64,000 bases of DNA, from the NCBI GenBank assembly GCA_024400305.1, contig JAKSMX010000005.1:1-64000 (forward strand), read 5' to 3'. Positions 8,307-17,252 of the stretch are shown piece by piece. Position 1 is the stretch's first letter. Each line of letters begins with the position of its first letter. This stretch comes from Bacteroidales bacterium (GTDB lineage Bacteria > Bacteroidota > Bacteroidia > Bacteroidales > F082). Below the pieces are notes generated by a model. The model was not told where the DNA came from, searched no databases, and saw only the letters and a program-made list of their open reading frames with translations. The translations under genes were made by a program, and so were the position numbers.

Positions 8307-9428
8307 ATGACAAAAAAACTCGGCTTCGGCCTGATGAGGCTGCCACTTTTGGACAAAAACGACGACGGCAGCATCGACGTGGAACTCTGCAAAAAGATGT
8401 TCGACCGTTTCATTGAGAACGGCTTCACATATTTCGACACTGCCCTCATGTATTGCGGAGGAAACAGCGAAAGCGCAGTGAGACAGGCACTTACGTCAAG
8501 GCATCGCCGCGACAGCTACACTCTCACGACCAAGCTTCACTGCATGTATCTGAAAAGCAAGGAAGACCGCGACATCGTTTTCAAAAGGCAACTCGAAAAG
8601 ACGGGCGTGGATTATTTCGACTATTACCTCATCCACGACATCGGTGCCGACACATACAAGTTTTACACAGACCTTGACTGCTTCAACTGGCTGATTGCCA
8701 AGAAGAGACAAGGCCTCGTCAAGAGCATCGGGTTCTCCTTCCACGACAACGCCGACCTCCTCGACAAAATCCTCACCGAACACCCGGAGATGGAGTTCGT
8801 ACAACTGCAACTCAATTACATCGATTGGGAAAGCGTTGCAATTCAATCACATAAATGTTACGATGTCTGCGTAAAGCACGGCAAGCCGGTATTCGTCATG
8901 GAGCCGGTGAAAGGCGGCACTTTGGCCAAGGTCCCGGAGAAAGTGGAGAAGATGTTCAAAGACCACAGCCCCGCGATGTCGGTGTCATCATGGGCGATAC
9001 GTTTCGCGGCAAGCCAGCCCAACGTGAAAATCGTGTTGAGCGGCATGAGCGACATGGCGCAGTTGGAGGACAACATAAGTTATATGTCTGATTTCAAGCC
9101 GTTTACGGAAGAGGAGCACCGGCTCGTGCGCTTGGCCGCCGAAGAGATAAACAGCACGATAGCGATACCATGCACGGGCTGTTCGTACTGCACCGGAGGA
9201 TGTCCGCAGCACATCGCAATACCAAAATATTTCTCGTTGTACAATGCTGACAAGCAAGAAGTTGCGAGCAAGCCGTGGACACCGCAAGGCGAATACTACG
9301 ACCGTCTCACCCGCGTTTTCGGCAAGGCGAGCGACTGCATAGGATGTGGCCAGTGTGAGCGCGCCTGTCCGCAGCACCTGCCCATCATCGAGAACCTCAA
9401 AACGGTGGCGAAATATTTCGGGAAGTGA
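8307..9428 (+). CDS. Aldo/keto reductase with C-terminal 4Fe-4S ferredoxin domain
   Basis: A 373-residue fusion. Residues 1 to about 275 form an aldo/keto reductase barrel: LGFGLMRLP at the start, FDTALMY with the catalytic Tyr, a Lys in LTTKLHC, and YYLIHD with the active-site His. The last 90 residues are a ferredoxin-like tail with Cys-rich motifs CTGCSYCTGGCP and CIGCGQCERACP, enough for two 4Fe-4S clusters. This architecture is common in anaerobes and suggests that reduction of an aldehyde or ketone is coupled to ferredoxin rather than only to NADPH; the substrate is unknown. The gene is monocistronic with its own promoter. Confidence 0.9.
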   Translation: MTKKLGFGLMRLPLLDKNDDGSIDVELCKKMFDRFIENGFTYFDTALMYCGGNSESAVRQALTSRHRRDSYTLTTKLHCMYLKSKEDRDIVFKRQLEKTGVDYFDYYLIHDIGADTYKFYTDLDCFNWLIAKKRQGLVKSIGFSFHDNADLLDKILTEHPEMEFVQLQLNYIDWESVAIQSHKCYDVCVKHGKPVFVMEPVKGGTLAKVPEKVEKMFKDHSPAMSVSSWAIRFAASQPNVKIVLSGMSDMAQLEDNISYMSDFKPFTEEEHRLVRLAAEEINSTIAIPCTGCSYCTGGCPQHIAIPKYFSLYNADKQEVASKPWTPQGEYYDRLTRVFGKASDCIGCGQCERACPQHLPIIENLKTVAKYFGK

Positions 9429-9522
9429 AGTTGAGTGGTTTTGATGAGAGAGGAGATTTGACATATATGTCGAAAACTTTGCATTTTGCAACCGATTAAT
9501 AAAGGTATAATAAAGCAACAAC

Positions 9523-10551
9523 ATGGAATATGTTCAATACATAAACAATGTCCTAAAACCAAACATAACTGAAAAATGTCTGGTTTTGGATCTGTTCGCA
9601 GGTTGCGGCGGGTTGTCTCTCGGTTTTGAAGCCGCGGGATTTAAGACAATTGGTTTTGAGTGCGTTGAAGATGCGGTCAACACATATAATAGGAATCTCG
9701 TTGGCAAATGTTTCTGCGACATGTTGGGTGTTGGATATGAGTATCCCGATATTGAAAACATTGACATTGTGATTGGCGGGCCTCCTTGTCAGCCATTCAG
9801 CAGGATAGGAAGTCAGAAAGGAATGGAAGACGCAAGGGACGGCTTCCCCATTTTCATTGATGCCGTAAGGCGAATCAAGCCTAAAATTTTCATGTTTGAA
9901 AACGTCCAGAACATCTTGGGACGTCACAAGTGGTATCTGGATATGATTTTGGACGAATTAAGGTCATTAGGCTATATTGTTGAATATAAAGTTCTTAACG
10001 CCGTCAATCACGGAGTGCCGCAGAACAGGGAGAGGCTGATTACAGTCGGATATAAATCTTGTTTCAAATACCCGACAATTGAGCAAAAAAAAACCACGGT
10101 GTACGAAGCCATCGGCGACAGCATGACTTTATTTGATGAGAACAGCAAGTTCCTCACACCTGCACAAGACAATTACATCGCTGAATATGAGAAGAAATCG
10201 TGCTGCATAAATCCAAGAGATTTGCATGCGAATCTTCCCGCCAGGACACTGACGTGCAGGAATTTAGCAGGAGCGACAAGCGACATGCACAGGGTCAAAT
10301 TGCCAGACGGCAGAAGAAGGAGGATAACGACAAGAGAAGCAGCACGATTACAGAGTTTCCCGGATTGGTTCGAGTTTGCAGGGAATGAGACCAAGCAATT
10401 CACCCAGATTGGGAATGCCGTGCCGCCGCTGTTGGCATACAAAATAGCATTGGCTGTGAAAACGGCATATCATGCGGAGGAAAAAAGCAAATACTATATC
10501 GAAGAGGTAAATGAGATGGTAACAGGATTATTTTACGCTTATGGAAATTAG
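9523..10551 (+). CDS. DNA (cytosine-5-)-methyltransferase of a restriction-modification pair
   Basis: A 342-residue m5C methyltransferase. Motif I is LDLFAGCGGLSLGFEAAGF (about residues 23-41), motif IV is GGPPCQPFSRIG with catalytic Cys89, motif VI is FENVQN, motif VIII is QNRERL, and motifs IX-X are RRITTREAARLQSFPDWF and QIGNAVPPLLAYKIA. The target-recognition region between VIII and IX is short. It overlaps the following nuclease gene by 11 bp, which indicates co-expression and that this is the protecting enzyme. Upstream there is a TATAAT-like sequence at 9506-9511 and TTTGC repeats near 9475-9489, but no perfect Bacteroidota box. The recognition sequence cannot be read from the protein. 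Confidence 0.93.
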   Translation: MEYVQYINNVLKPNITEKCLVLDLFAGCGGLSLGFEAAGFKTIGFECVEDAVNTYNRNLVGKCFCDMLGVGYEYPDIENIDIVIGGPPCQPFSRIGSQKGMEDARDGFPIFIDAVRRIKPKIFMFENVQNILGRHKWYLDMILDELRSLGYIVEYKVLNAVNHGVPQNRERLITVGYKSCFKYPTIEQKKTTVYEAIGDSMTLFDENSKFLTPAQDNYIAEYEKKSCCINPRDLHANLPARTLTCRNLAGATSDMHRVKLPDGRRRRITTREAARLQSFPDWFEFAGNETKQFTQIGNAVPPLLAYKIALAVKTAYHAEEKSKYYIEEVNEMVTGLFYAYGN

Positions 10552-11533
10552 ATTATCTGTAAAAGTCAAATCGGCGGTAAAGAAAAATATCTTTGCGATA
10601 TTAGATGTCTTGAATGAAGTTGGGATTCCATTAGAAGGACTGACCGACAGAAGGCATGAACGAGTTGCCAAAGTGTGTATGGCCATCGGTAATATTAAAA
10701 CAAATTTTTCAGAAGTTAAATCAGTAAAAGATGGTGTTTTTCTCAGAACAAGAGAAATAATAGCCTATGTAAACAAATATTTTGGAGAAAATATTGCAGA
10801 TGGTTCATACGATGACATCAGAAGAAAAGACTTAAAGTTACTGGTATTAAGCAACATAGCAATAAATTCTGCATCCATTAATTCAAAAGCAACAAATGAC
10901 GGGAATAGAGCTTATTGTCTAAATGATGATTTTGCCCAACTATTAAAAACACATGGAACAGACGAATGGGATAAAGCTTTGGCTGAATACAAGCAAAAGT
11001 CGATAGACCTGAAAAACGAATTGGAAAAGAAAAGAGAGGTTGAAAGCGTCCCTGTCACATTGCCAGACGGTTCAGAGTTATTGCTTAGCTATGGCGAACA
11101 CAATCAGTTGCAAAAAGCGATAATTGAAAAATTTTTGACATATTTTGGCAAAGGATGTTGCGTCTTATATGTTGGCGATACTGGCGACAAATTATTGTTC
11201 AAGGACGAGATGCAGCTAAACGAACTTGGTTTCTTCAATTTGGAACATGAGGAGTTACCTGACATCATTGCATACAATAAAGACAAGAATCTGCTGTTTC
11301 TGATTGAAGCATTTCATTGCACCGGCCAATGGGACAAGACCAGGCTTTACAAAATAAAAAACAAACTGAAAGACTGCAAGTCAGACATTGTTTTTATCAC
11401 TGCTTTTGAGACATTGAATAGTTTCAGAACAATATCCAATAACATTGCATGGGAGACCGAGGCTTGGATTGCCGAAATGCCGGAACACATGATACATTTT
11501 AATGGATGGAAGTTTTTGGAGATTCACAAATAA
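10541..11533 (+). CDS. BsuBI/PstI-family type II restriction endonuclease
   Basis: A 330-residue protein whose C-terminal half matches the BsuBI/PstI restriction endonuclease domain (PF06616): VLYVGDTGDKLLF, ELPDIIAYNKDKNLLFLIEA with probable catalytic D241 and E256, FHCTGQWDKTRL, VFITAFETLNSF, and AWETEAWIAEMPEHMIHFNG. The N-terminal half is helical and probably contributes to DNA recognition and dimerisation. It overlaps the upstream methyltransferase by 11 bp. The gene is visibly more AT-rich than its neighbours, consistent with acquisition. Characterised BsuBI and PstI pair with N6-adenine methyltransferases, but the partner here is a cytosine-5 enzyme. Confidence 0.9.
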   Translation: MEIRLSVKVKSAVKKNIFAILDVLNEVGIPLEGLTDRRHERVAKVCMAIGNIKTNFSEVKSVKDGVFLRTREIIAYVNKYFGENIADGSYDDIRRKDLKLLVLSNIAINSASINSKATNDGNRAYCLNDDFAQLLKTHGTDEWDKALAEYKQKSIDLKNELEKKREVESVPVTLPDGSELLLSYGEHNQLQKAIIEKFLTYFGKGCCVLYVGDTGDKLLFKDEMQLNELGFFNLEHEELPDIIAYNKDKNLLFLIEAFHCTGQWDKTRLYKIKNKLKDCKSDIVFITAFETLNSFRTISNNIAWETEAWIAEMPEHMIHFNGWKFLEIHK

Positions 11534-11823
11534 TAAATTCTTATTTCATAACATACTAAAAACATAAAAAAATTAGAAACATCAAACAATAACATATTAT
11601 AAATCATAGCGTTTGTATTTTATTCGGTGATGCTCTGAAACCTGAGAAATTTCAAGATTGTTTACAACGAATAAGAACAGTGTTCGCAGTTATGCGTGGA
11701 CATGACTTATCTGTAAACAAGGGCAGTTCTCAGGGCCTCAGAGCGTAGATAATGATCGTCCACGCTTTTTGTGTCCTTTTGAACAGCCTGACGGATGAAG
11801 TCCAAGCGCAAAATAACCGCACT
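11534..11823. other. Spacer between the R-M pair and the second methyltransferase, with a gene-like fragment
   Basis: The first 70 bp are very AT-rich. From about 11608 to the TAG at 11746-11748 one frame is open and reads protein-like (ILFGDALKPEKFQDCLQRIR, then VFAVMRGHDLSVNKGSS). I do not recognise it and it has no good start, so it may be the tail of a decayed gene. The 72 bp before the ATG at 11824 are in frame with the second methyltransferase from another ATG at 11752, but that extension does not resemble a methyltransferase N-terminus. Confidence 0.4.
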
Positions 11824-13083
11824 ATGAGTTATAACAATCATTCATTTGCTCAAACGAGCAATGACCTCCGCGTCATCGAGCTTTTCGCCGGTGTCGGTGG
11901 TTTCCGCATAGGGCTCGAAAGGGCCTCCGAACACTACAAAACCGTATGGAACAACCAATGGGAGCCATCGACGAAACGGCAGGACGCCTCGATAATTTAT
12001 TGCAGCAGATTCGGGGCCGCCGGACACTCGAATGCTGACATCGCCACCGTTGACGTTGACGAGATACCCGACGCCGACCTGCTCGTCGGCGGATTCCCAT
12101 GCCAGGACTACTCTGTCGCCACAACGTTGAGAAACTCCTGCGGCATCGAAGGCAAGAAAGGAGTGCTGTGGTGGCAGATTCACCGCATCCTGCGCGACCA
12201 CAAGAACCCGCCGAAGTATCTCTTCCTTGAAAACGTTGACCGTCTGCTCAAATCCCCCGCATCACAGCGCGGACGCGACTTCGCAATAATCCTCGCGTCA
12301 CTATCCGACCTCGGCTACGTCGTCGAATGGCGCGTCATCAACGCCGCCGAATACGGGATGCCACAACGCCGCCGACGTACTTATATCGTTGCCTATCATA
12401 AAGATACAGATGTCGCAAAGTCAATCACCGACCCGATGAATTGGATTTCCAAGAACGGGACAATAGCCGAAGTTTTCCCAATCACGGACTCAGTTGAGAA
12501 GAAATCGGAGTTTAAAATTGCCGGCGACTTGTCACAAGTCTCCGCGACATTCAACAAAGGGAAAAACCTCAGTCCTTTCGGCGACACCGGGATAATGATT
12601 GACAGAAACGTCATGTCTTTTGATTCAGAACCTGACTATCACGGAGTTACATTGACGCTCGGACAGATCCTCATCGACGAGAAAGATGTCCCGGCAGAAT
12701 TTTTCATTTCAGAAGAGGAACTGAAACAATGGGAATATCTGAAAGGCAGCAAGTCGGAGAAACGAATCAACAAGACAACCGGACACGAATACAATTACTC
12801 GGAAGGCAAGATGGCTTTCCCTGACTGTCTCGACAAACCTTCCCGCACAATCATCACTGGCGAAGGCGGCTCTGGCGCATCACGCTTCAAACATGTTGTT
12901 CTCACGCCAAGCGGCCGTTACCGTCGTCTGACGCCAGTCGAGCTTGAACGTCTGAACATGTTCCCTGACAATCACACACTTGGCGCATCTGACATGCGGC
13001 GCGCCTTCCTGATGGGAAACGCCCTCGTCACCGGAATAATTGAAAACATCGGCATCAGCCTGATGAACAAAATCAAGATATAA
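11824..13083 (+). CDS. Second DNA (cytosine-5-)-methyltransferase, no cognate nuclease next to it
   Basis: A 419-residue m5C methyltransferase unlike the upstream one. Motif I is VIELFAGVGGFRIGLERAS, motif IV is GGFPCQDYSVA with catalytic Cys93, motif VI is LENVDR, motif VIII is MPQRRRRTYI, and the C-terminal motifs are RRLTPVELERLNMFPDNHT and RRAFLMGNALVTGI. The start at 11824 (MSYNNHSF) leaves a normal distance of about 16 residues to motif I; a longer version from 11752 is possible. The target region (about residues 220-330) is larger than in the first enzyme. No restriction gene follows: the next gene is rnhB, converging with an 8-bp gap. It may be an orphan regulatory or protective methyltransferase. 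Confidence 0.92.
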   Translation: MSYNNHSFAQTSNDLRVIELFAGVGGFRIGLERASEHYKTVWNNQWEPSTKRQDASIIYCSRFGAAGHSNADIATVDVDEIPDADLLVGGFPCQDYSVATTLRNSCGIEGKKGVLWWQIHRILRDHKNPPKYLFLENVDRLLKSPASQRGRDFAIILASLSDLGYVVEWRVINAAEYGMPQRRRRTYIVAYHKDTDVAKSITDPMNWISKNGTIAEVFPITDSVEKKSEFKIAGDLSQVSATFNKGKNLSPFGDTGIMIDRNVMSFDSEPDYHGVTLTLGQILIDEKDVPAEFFISEEELKQWEYLKGSKSEKRINKTTGHEYNYSEGKMAFPDCLDKPSRTIITGEGGSGASRFKHVVLTPSGRYRRLTPVELERLNMFPDNHTLGASDMRRAFLMGNALVTGIIENIGISLMNKIKI

Positions 13084-13091
13084 CGCTTTTT

Positions 13092-13688
13092 TCAGAACAG
13101 CTTCAGCTGTATCGCCATGTTGAATGTCATCCTGTGGATTGGTGACACGCCATGTTCCGCGACGGCGTTTTTGTGTTCTGGTGTCGGATAACCCTTGTTT
13201 TTCAACCAGTTATATTGCGGAAATTCTTTGTGATATTCCTCCATGATGTGGTCACGGGTTGTCTTTGCGAGTATTGACGCAGCCGCTATCGACTGATATT
13301 TCGCGTCACCGCCGACGATGCACTGATGCCTGATGCCTTTGTACGGGTTGAAACGGTTTCCGTCGATGAGCAGCAGCTCCGGCCTTATTTTCAGCTGGTC
13401 GATGGCGCGGTGCATGGCCAGAAACGAGGCGTTAAGAATGTTTATCTCATCGATTTCCTTGGCGGAAACAATGCCGACACCATAAGCCAACGCATCATCT
13501 AACACTTTGATTCTCAATTTTTCACGTTGTTTTTCGGTGAGTTTCTTCGAGTCATCAAAGTCAGGGAAATCCATGCCACGCGGAAGAATCACCGCGGCAG
13601 CCACCACCGGCCCCGCTATGCAGCCACGACCCGCCTCGTCACAGCCGGCTTCAATAAGATCATCAGTATAATATTGTTTCAGATTCAT
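13092..13688 (-). CDS. rnhB: Ribonuclease HII
   Basis: A 198-residue RNase HII, which cuts the RNA strand of RNA-DNA hybrids and removes single ribonucleotides. The metal-binding carboxylates are visible: [10 protein letters not shown] (D17, E18), LLIDGNRF (Asp at about 108) and [11 protein letters not shown] (Asp at about 126-146). The N-terminal GRG and [11 protein letters not shown] segments are typical. Its start overlaps the end of the upstream membrane-protein gene by 4 bp, and it ends 8 bp from the convergent methyltransferase. Confidence 0.95.
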   Translation of the reverse strand: MNLKQYYTDDLIEAGCDEAGRGCIAGPVVAAAVILPRGMDFPDFDDSKKLTEKQREKLRIKVLDDALAYGVGIVSAKEIDEINILNASFLAMHRAIDQLKIRPELLLIDGNRFNPYKGIRHQCIVGGDAKYQSIAAASILAKTTRDHIMEEYHKEFPQYNWLKNKGYPTPEHKNAVAEHGVSPIHRMTFNMAIQLKLF

Positions 13689-14665
13689 AAAAACAAAGGC
13701 AGATATTGCGTCGCCAACGCTCCAATCATAACAATCAAAACCAGCACACTGACTATATTCGATTTGCGTATTGTTGACAAAGCCATTGCAAAGAAAATCG
13801 CTAAAACCACAAATATCAAGCCATTGCTATTCAACGGCGGCTGCATAGTCATCATAAACACAGCAAAGACAAAAAGCAGCAATGTAACACCGATTCTTTT
13901 TCTGATATGTATTGAATTATTTGCTGATGTTTTTATTTTTACATACGACAATAAAAACAATACCGCCAATACAGAAAGCACAATCATGTCTTGCATTGTC
14001 AAACTGATTTTATGTATCTCTACACCGCAGAACCCAGATGAATAAGTATCAAAAAAAGCAGGGATGCAACGTTTGAAATAAGAAACCGCAAACATCACGA
14101 AATATGGCATCAGTAATCCGAACAATGGTATCAGAAACAGTCTGAACGACCTGTAGCCCCAAACAATCATCACCAATAATATCCACAGAATCAATACTAT
14201 TGATGGATAATAAAACATAGAAGCCAATGCCACAAAAACACCGACGTTAAACAAATACATCTCAGGATTCTCGGTTTGCAAGAGCGAATACATGGTCTGC
14301 ATTGCGACAAGAACAAACGGACACGCCAATATGAATTGGAAACTCCCGCAATCTATCGGAACACATGTGAAGCACACGATGAATGCCAATGAACCGAATG
14401 TGCTGTTACGAGAAGACAATTGGTTTGACGACAATATAGTATTGAAAAAAAATAGCAAAAAAACAAATACTACAAAAGCGATGATTGACATAATCAACGA
14501 TGATTGCCCTATAAGACCTGCTAACAGGAAATACAAAGGCGTTGTTCCGCTTATTGCAGGAAGTTCACCATGCATGCGTAAGAACACCGGCAGCCATGCG
14601 ATAATAGCGACGACAGCGATGACCACCCACTGTATCAAATAGTTATATCTAAAGAACTTCAGCAT
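13685..14665 (-). CDS. Polytopic membrane protein (DUF6427-like)
   Basis: A 326-residue protein with about ten predicted hydrophobic segments spread over its whole length (for example [17 protein letters not shown] near the N-terminus and [20 protein letters not shown] at the end). There are no catalytic motifs. It resembles the DUF6427-type membrane proteins of Bacteroidota, but I am not certain of the family. It overlaps the stop of purD by one base and the start of rnhB by 4 bp, so purD, this gene and rnhB are probably one transcript. Function unknown. Confidence 0.65.
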   Translation of the reverse strand: MLKFFRYNYLIQWVVIAVVAIIAWLPVFLRMHGELPAISGTTPLYFLLAGLIGQSSLIMSIIAFVVFVFLLFFFNTILSSNQLSSRNSTFGSLAFIVCFTCVPIDCGSFQFILACPFVLVAMQTMYSLLQTENPEMYLFNVGVFVALASMFYYPSIVLILWILLVMIVWGYRSFRLFLIPLFGLLMPYFVMFAVSYFKRCIPAFFDTYSSGFCGVEIHKISLTMQDMIVLSVLAVLFLLSYVKIKTSANNSIHIRKRIGVTLLLFVFAVFMMTMQPPLNSNGLIFVVLAIFFAMALSTIRKSNIVSVLVLIVMIGALATQYLPLFL

Positions 14666-15948
14666 TATAAATTCATGAGATCAAGACCGATGTCGTGACG
14701 GAAGTTCACGCCTTCAAACTTGATTTTTTCAACGTTCCTGTAGGCTTTAGTCCTTGCCTCATCGATGTCTTTTCCGTGAGCAGTGACAGCAATGACACGT
14801 CCGCCGGAAGTCACAACGTTGCCTTCAGCGTCGAATTTAGTGCCGGCATGAGCCACGACACAGCAAGAACATACATTGTCCAAACCATTGATAATCATTC
14901 CTTTTTTATATGCTTCTGGATAACCGCCAGACACGAGCATTACCGTCACCGAAGTTTCAGGGCTTGACTGATAATGAGCTTCAGCGAGTTTGCCTTTAGC
15001 ACATGCGTCGAGCAACTCTGCGAAATCGGAGTCGATGCGCGTCATCACTCCTTCTGTCTCCGGGTCGCCCATGCGCACGTTGTATTCTATGACATACGGG
15101 TCGCCGCCGCAGTTCATCAAACCCAAGAAAATGAATCCTTTATAATCAATGTTCTCAGCTTTCAACCCTTCAATTGTAGGCTTTATGATACGTGTTTCAA
15201 CTTTTTCAACGAAATCAGGTGTGACAAACGGAACCGGCGAGACCGCGCCCATGCCGCCAGTGTTCAAGCCCTTGTCGCCGTCACCGATTCTCTTGTAATC
15301 CTTGGCTTCAGGAAGGATGACATAATCTTTCCCGTCGGTCAAGACGAACATCGAGACCTCGATTCCCTTAAGGAACGTCTCAATGACGACCTTTGCGGAG
15401 GCAGTGCCGAACTTGCCGGAAAGCATTTCTTTCAATTCCACACAGGCTTCTTCCAAATCATTGAGAATCAACACGCCTTTACCCGCGGCGAGGCCATCGG
15501 CCTTAAGCACGTAAGGTGCTTCGAGTGTCGAAAGATATTTTATTCCCTCATCAATGTTCTCCGCCGTGACGGTGAAACACGCCGCCGTCGGGATGCCGTA
15601 TTTCTCCATGAAACGTTTTGCGAAAGCCTTGCTGCCTTCCAACTGCGCACCGTTTTTGTCGGGACCGATAATCTTAACGTCTTTTAAATCAACGTCTTGC
15701 TTAAAGAAATCGACGATGCCATCAACGAGCGGCTGCTCTGGGCCGACAACGACCATTTCAATTTCATTTTTTAATACGACATCTTTTATCGCCTGAAAAT
15801 CAGCAATATTTATCTGAATATTTTCTCCTACCGATGCAGTACCGGCATTGCCTGGTGCGACATAAACCTTTGACACTCTTTCACTTTGGGCGATTTTCCA
15901 TACGAGAGCGTGTTCGCGACCGCCAGAACCTAAAACCAATATTTTCAT
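14665..15948 (-). CDS. purD: Phosphoribosylamine-glycine ligase (GARS)
   Basis: A 427-residue ATP-grasp enzyme that makes glycinamide ribonucleotide in step two of purine synthesis. It starts with the signature MKILVLGSGGREHALVWKI; the ATP-grasp P-loop is VLKADGLAAGKGVLIL (about residues 146-161), followed by NTGGMGAVSP and the metal-binding VRMGDPETE. The length is normal. It stands as a single purD gene, not fused to purM or purN. A 9-bp tandem array lies in the spacer before its start. Confidence 0.96.
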   Translation of the reverse strand: MKILVLGSGGREHALVWKIAQSERVSKVYVAPGNAGTASVGENIQINIADFQAIKDVVLKNEIEMVVVGPEQPLVDGIVDFFKQDVDLKDVKIIGPDKNGAQLEGSKAFAKRFMEKYGIPTAACFTVTAENIDEGIKYLSTLEAPYVLKADGLAAGKGVLILNDLEEACVELKEMLSGKFGTASAKVVIETFLKGIEVSMFVLTDGKDYVILPEAKDYKRIGDGDKGLNTGGMGAVSPVPFVTPDFVEKVETRIIKPTIEGLKAENIDYKGFIFLGLMNCGGDPYVIEYNVRMGDPETEGVMTRIDSDFAELLDACAKGKLAEAHYQSSPETSVTVMLVSGGYPEAYKKGMIINGLDNVCSCCVVAHAGTKFDAEGNVVTSGGRVIAVTAHGKDIDEARTKAYRNVEKIKFEGVNFRHDIGLDLMNL

Positions 15949-15973
15949 TTTGTCACAAATTTTTATTATTTAA

Positions 15974-16013
15974 CACAAGTTGCACAAGTTTTTAGCACAA
16001 GTTGCACGAGTTG
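15974..16013. repeat. 9-bp tandem array, four copies
   Basis: Units CACAAGTTG, CACAAGTTT, then TTAG, then CACAAGTTG and CACGAGTTG. The array fills the spacer between the glycosyltransferase stop and the purD start, in the probable purD leader. Confidence 0.7.
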
Positions 16014-16026
16014 ACAATTGATTTCT

Positions 16027-17157
16027 CTACTCTTTTAACTCTCCTCTTTTAACTATCACCTTCCACCAGCCTTCCGCAGTTTTGTCCCACGAAAAATCAT
16101 CTTTCCTGATTCGTCCCTTCTCTATCAACGACTTACGGACATCATCATTCATCACTTTCTCCATTGCGTCAGCGATTGACTCTATGCTGAACGGATCCAC
16201 GAGAAGCGCCGCATCGCCAGCAACCTCCGGCATCGATGTCACATTTGACGTGATAACAGGCACGTCGCAGCGATACGCCTCGATGATCGGTATTCCAAAA
16301 CCTTCAAAATACGACACATAGACCGATGCGAAAGCCGCCGCCGTAACCTTGTTGAGTTCGTTCATCTGCAAATGCCCGACAAAAACAACATCGTCTTTAT
16401 GTTTCATCGACTCAAACGCATTCCGAATCGGCTCCGTCCACCAACGTTTTTCGCCGACAACAAGCAGTTTCATGTCAGACTTCGTTCGTTCCTTGAACAT
16501 GTCAAACGCAGGGAAAAGGCGCGCTAAATTCTTTCTCGGATGAAGCGAACCCACAAACATAAAATATTGATAACCATTGGTATAACTATTTCTTATCAAT
16601 ATCTTTCCTGCTTCATCAAGAGGTTTGAAACCTTCATTGGCACCGTTGTAAACCACATTTATTTTTTCGGGATTCACATGGTAGTTATCAATAATATCCT
16701 GTTTTGAAAATTCCGAAACGGTGATAATCTTGTCAGCTTTTTCCGCATATTTCGGAAAGAATTTCTTGTAATGCCAAAGAGCGAGTTTCGGGAAGTCCTG
16801 CGGGAAATGTTCAAAGTTAATGTCGTGAAACACAGCTATTTGCTTCACATTTGACCTCAGGCTCAGATACGCATCCGTTGAAAGATAACAGTCAGGCTTG
16901 ATTTTCCGCAAAGCCCTTTTCACCGCGAACTCGAAATAAATTATGTAAAGAAACGGATGACGCGCCTGCGGATGAAGAACCACTGGCCGCACGTTCTCGG
17001 CAAAAATGCATCTCGGATCGGGTTTTCTGTCGAAAAGGAAATAAAACTCATGCTCAGGATGCGCCTTGACAATGCGACTTAACGCTTCATACGCAACCCA
17101 GCCGATTCCTTCGAGTTTATTAATCAACAACAAACGAGTGTTTACAGCTATCTTCAA
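16027..17157 (-). CDS. GT4-type glycosyltransferase (GT-B fold)
   Basis: A 376-residue glycosyltransferase of family 4 (group 1) type, cytosolic or membrane-peripheral. Seen in order: an N-terminal acceptor domain (MKIAVNTRLL, LEGIGWVAYEAL), ITVSEFSKQDI at the domain linker, YFMFVGSLHPRKNL at the start of the donor domain, and the EGFGIPIIEAYRCDVPVIT loop carrying the E-x7-E nucleotide-sugar motif, then SMPEVAGDAALLVDP. The acceptor is unknown; such enzymes build polysaccharides or glycolipids. It has its own promoter at 17174-17182 and no other sugar genes nearby. Confidence 0.9.
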   Translation of the reverse strand: MKIAVNTRLLLINKLEGIGWVAYEALSRIVKAHPEHEFYFLFDRKPDPRCIFAENVRPVVLHPQARHPFLYIIYFEFAVKRALRKIKPDCYLSTDAYLSLRSNVKQIAVFHDINFEHFPQDFPKLALWHYKKFFPKYAEKADKIITVSEFSKQDIIDNYHVNPEKINVVYNGANEGFKPLDEAGKILIRNSYTNGYQYFMFVGSLHPRKNLARLFPAFDMFKERTKSDMKLLVVGEKRWWTEPIRNAFESMKHKDDVVFVGHLQMNELNKVTAAAFASVYVSYFEGFGIPIIEAYRCDVPVITSNVTSMPEVAGDAALLVDPFSIESIADAMEKVMNDDVRKSLIEKGRIRKDDFSWDKTAEGWWKVIVKRGELKE

Positions 17158-17173
17158 AACAAAAACTTTTGTT

Positions 17174-17182
17174 GCAAAGATA
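17174..17182 (-). promoter_or_regulatory. Promoter of the glycosyltransferase (TATCTTTGC)
   Basis: The minus strand reads TATCTTTGC, a perfect box ending 16 nt before the ATG at 17157. Confidence 0.55.
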
Positions 17183-17203
17183 CGAGTTTTTTCAAAAGGA
17201 ATG

Positions 17204-17242
17204 ACAGGATTTTCAGGAATTTTTCACTCCCGAAAATCCTGT
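17204..17242 (-). terminator. 11-bp inverted repeat after btuG
   Basis: Arms ACAGGATTTTC (17204-17214) and GAAAATCCTGT (17232-17242) are perfect complements. The element lies 10 bp after the btuG stop and before the glycosyltransferase promoter, where a terminator for the btuB-btuG transcript is expected; the T-run is weak. Confidence 0.55.
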
Positions 17243-17252
17243 TTTAAAATAT

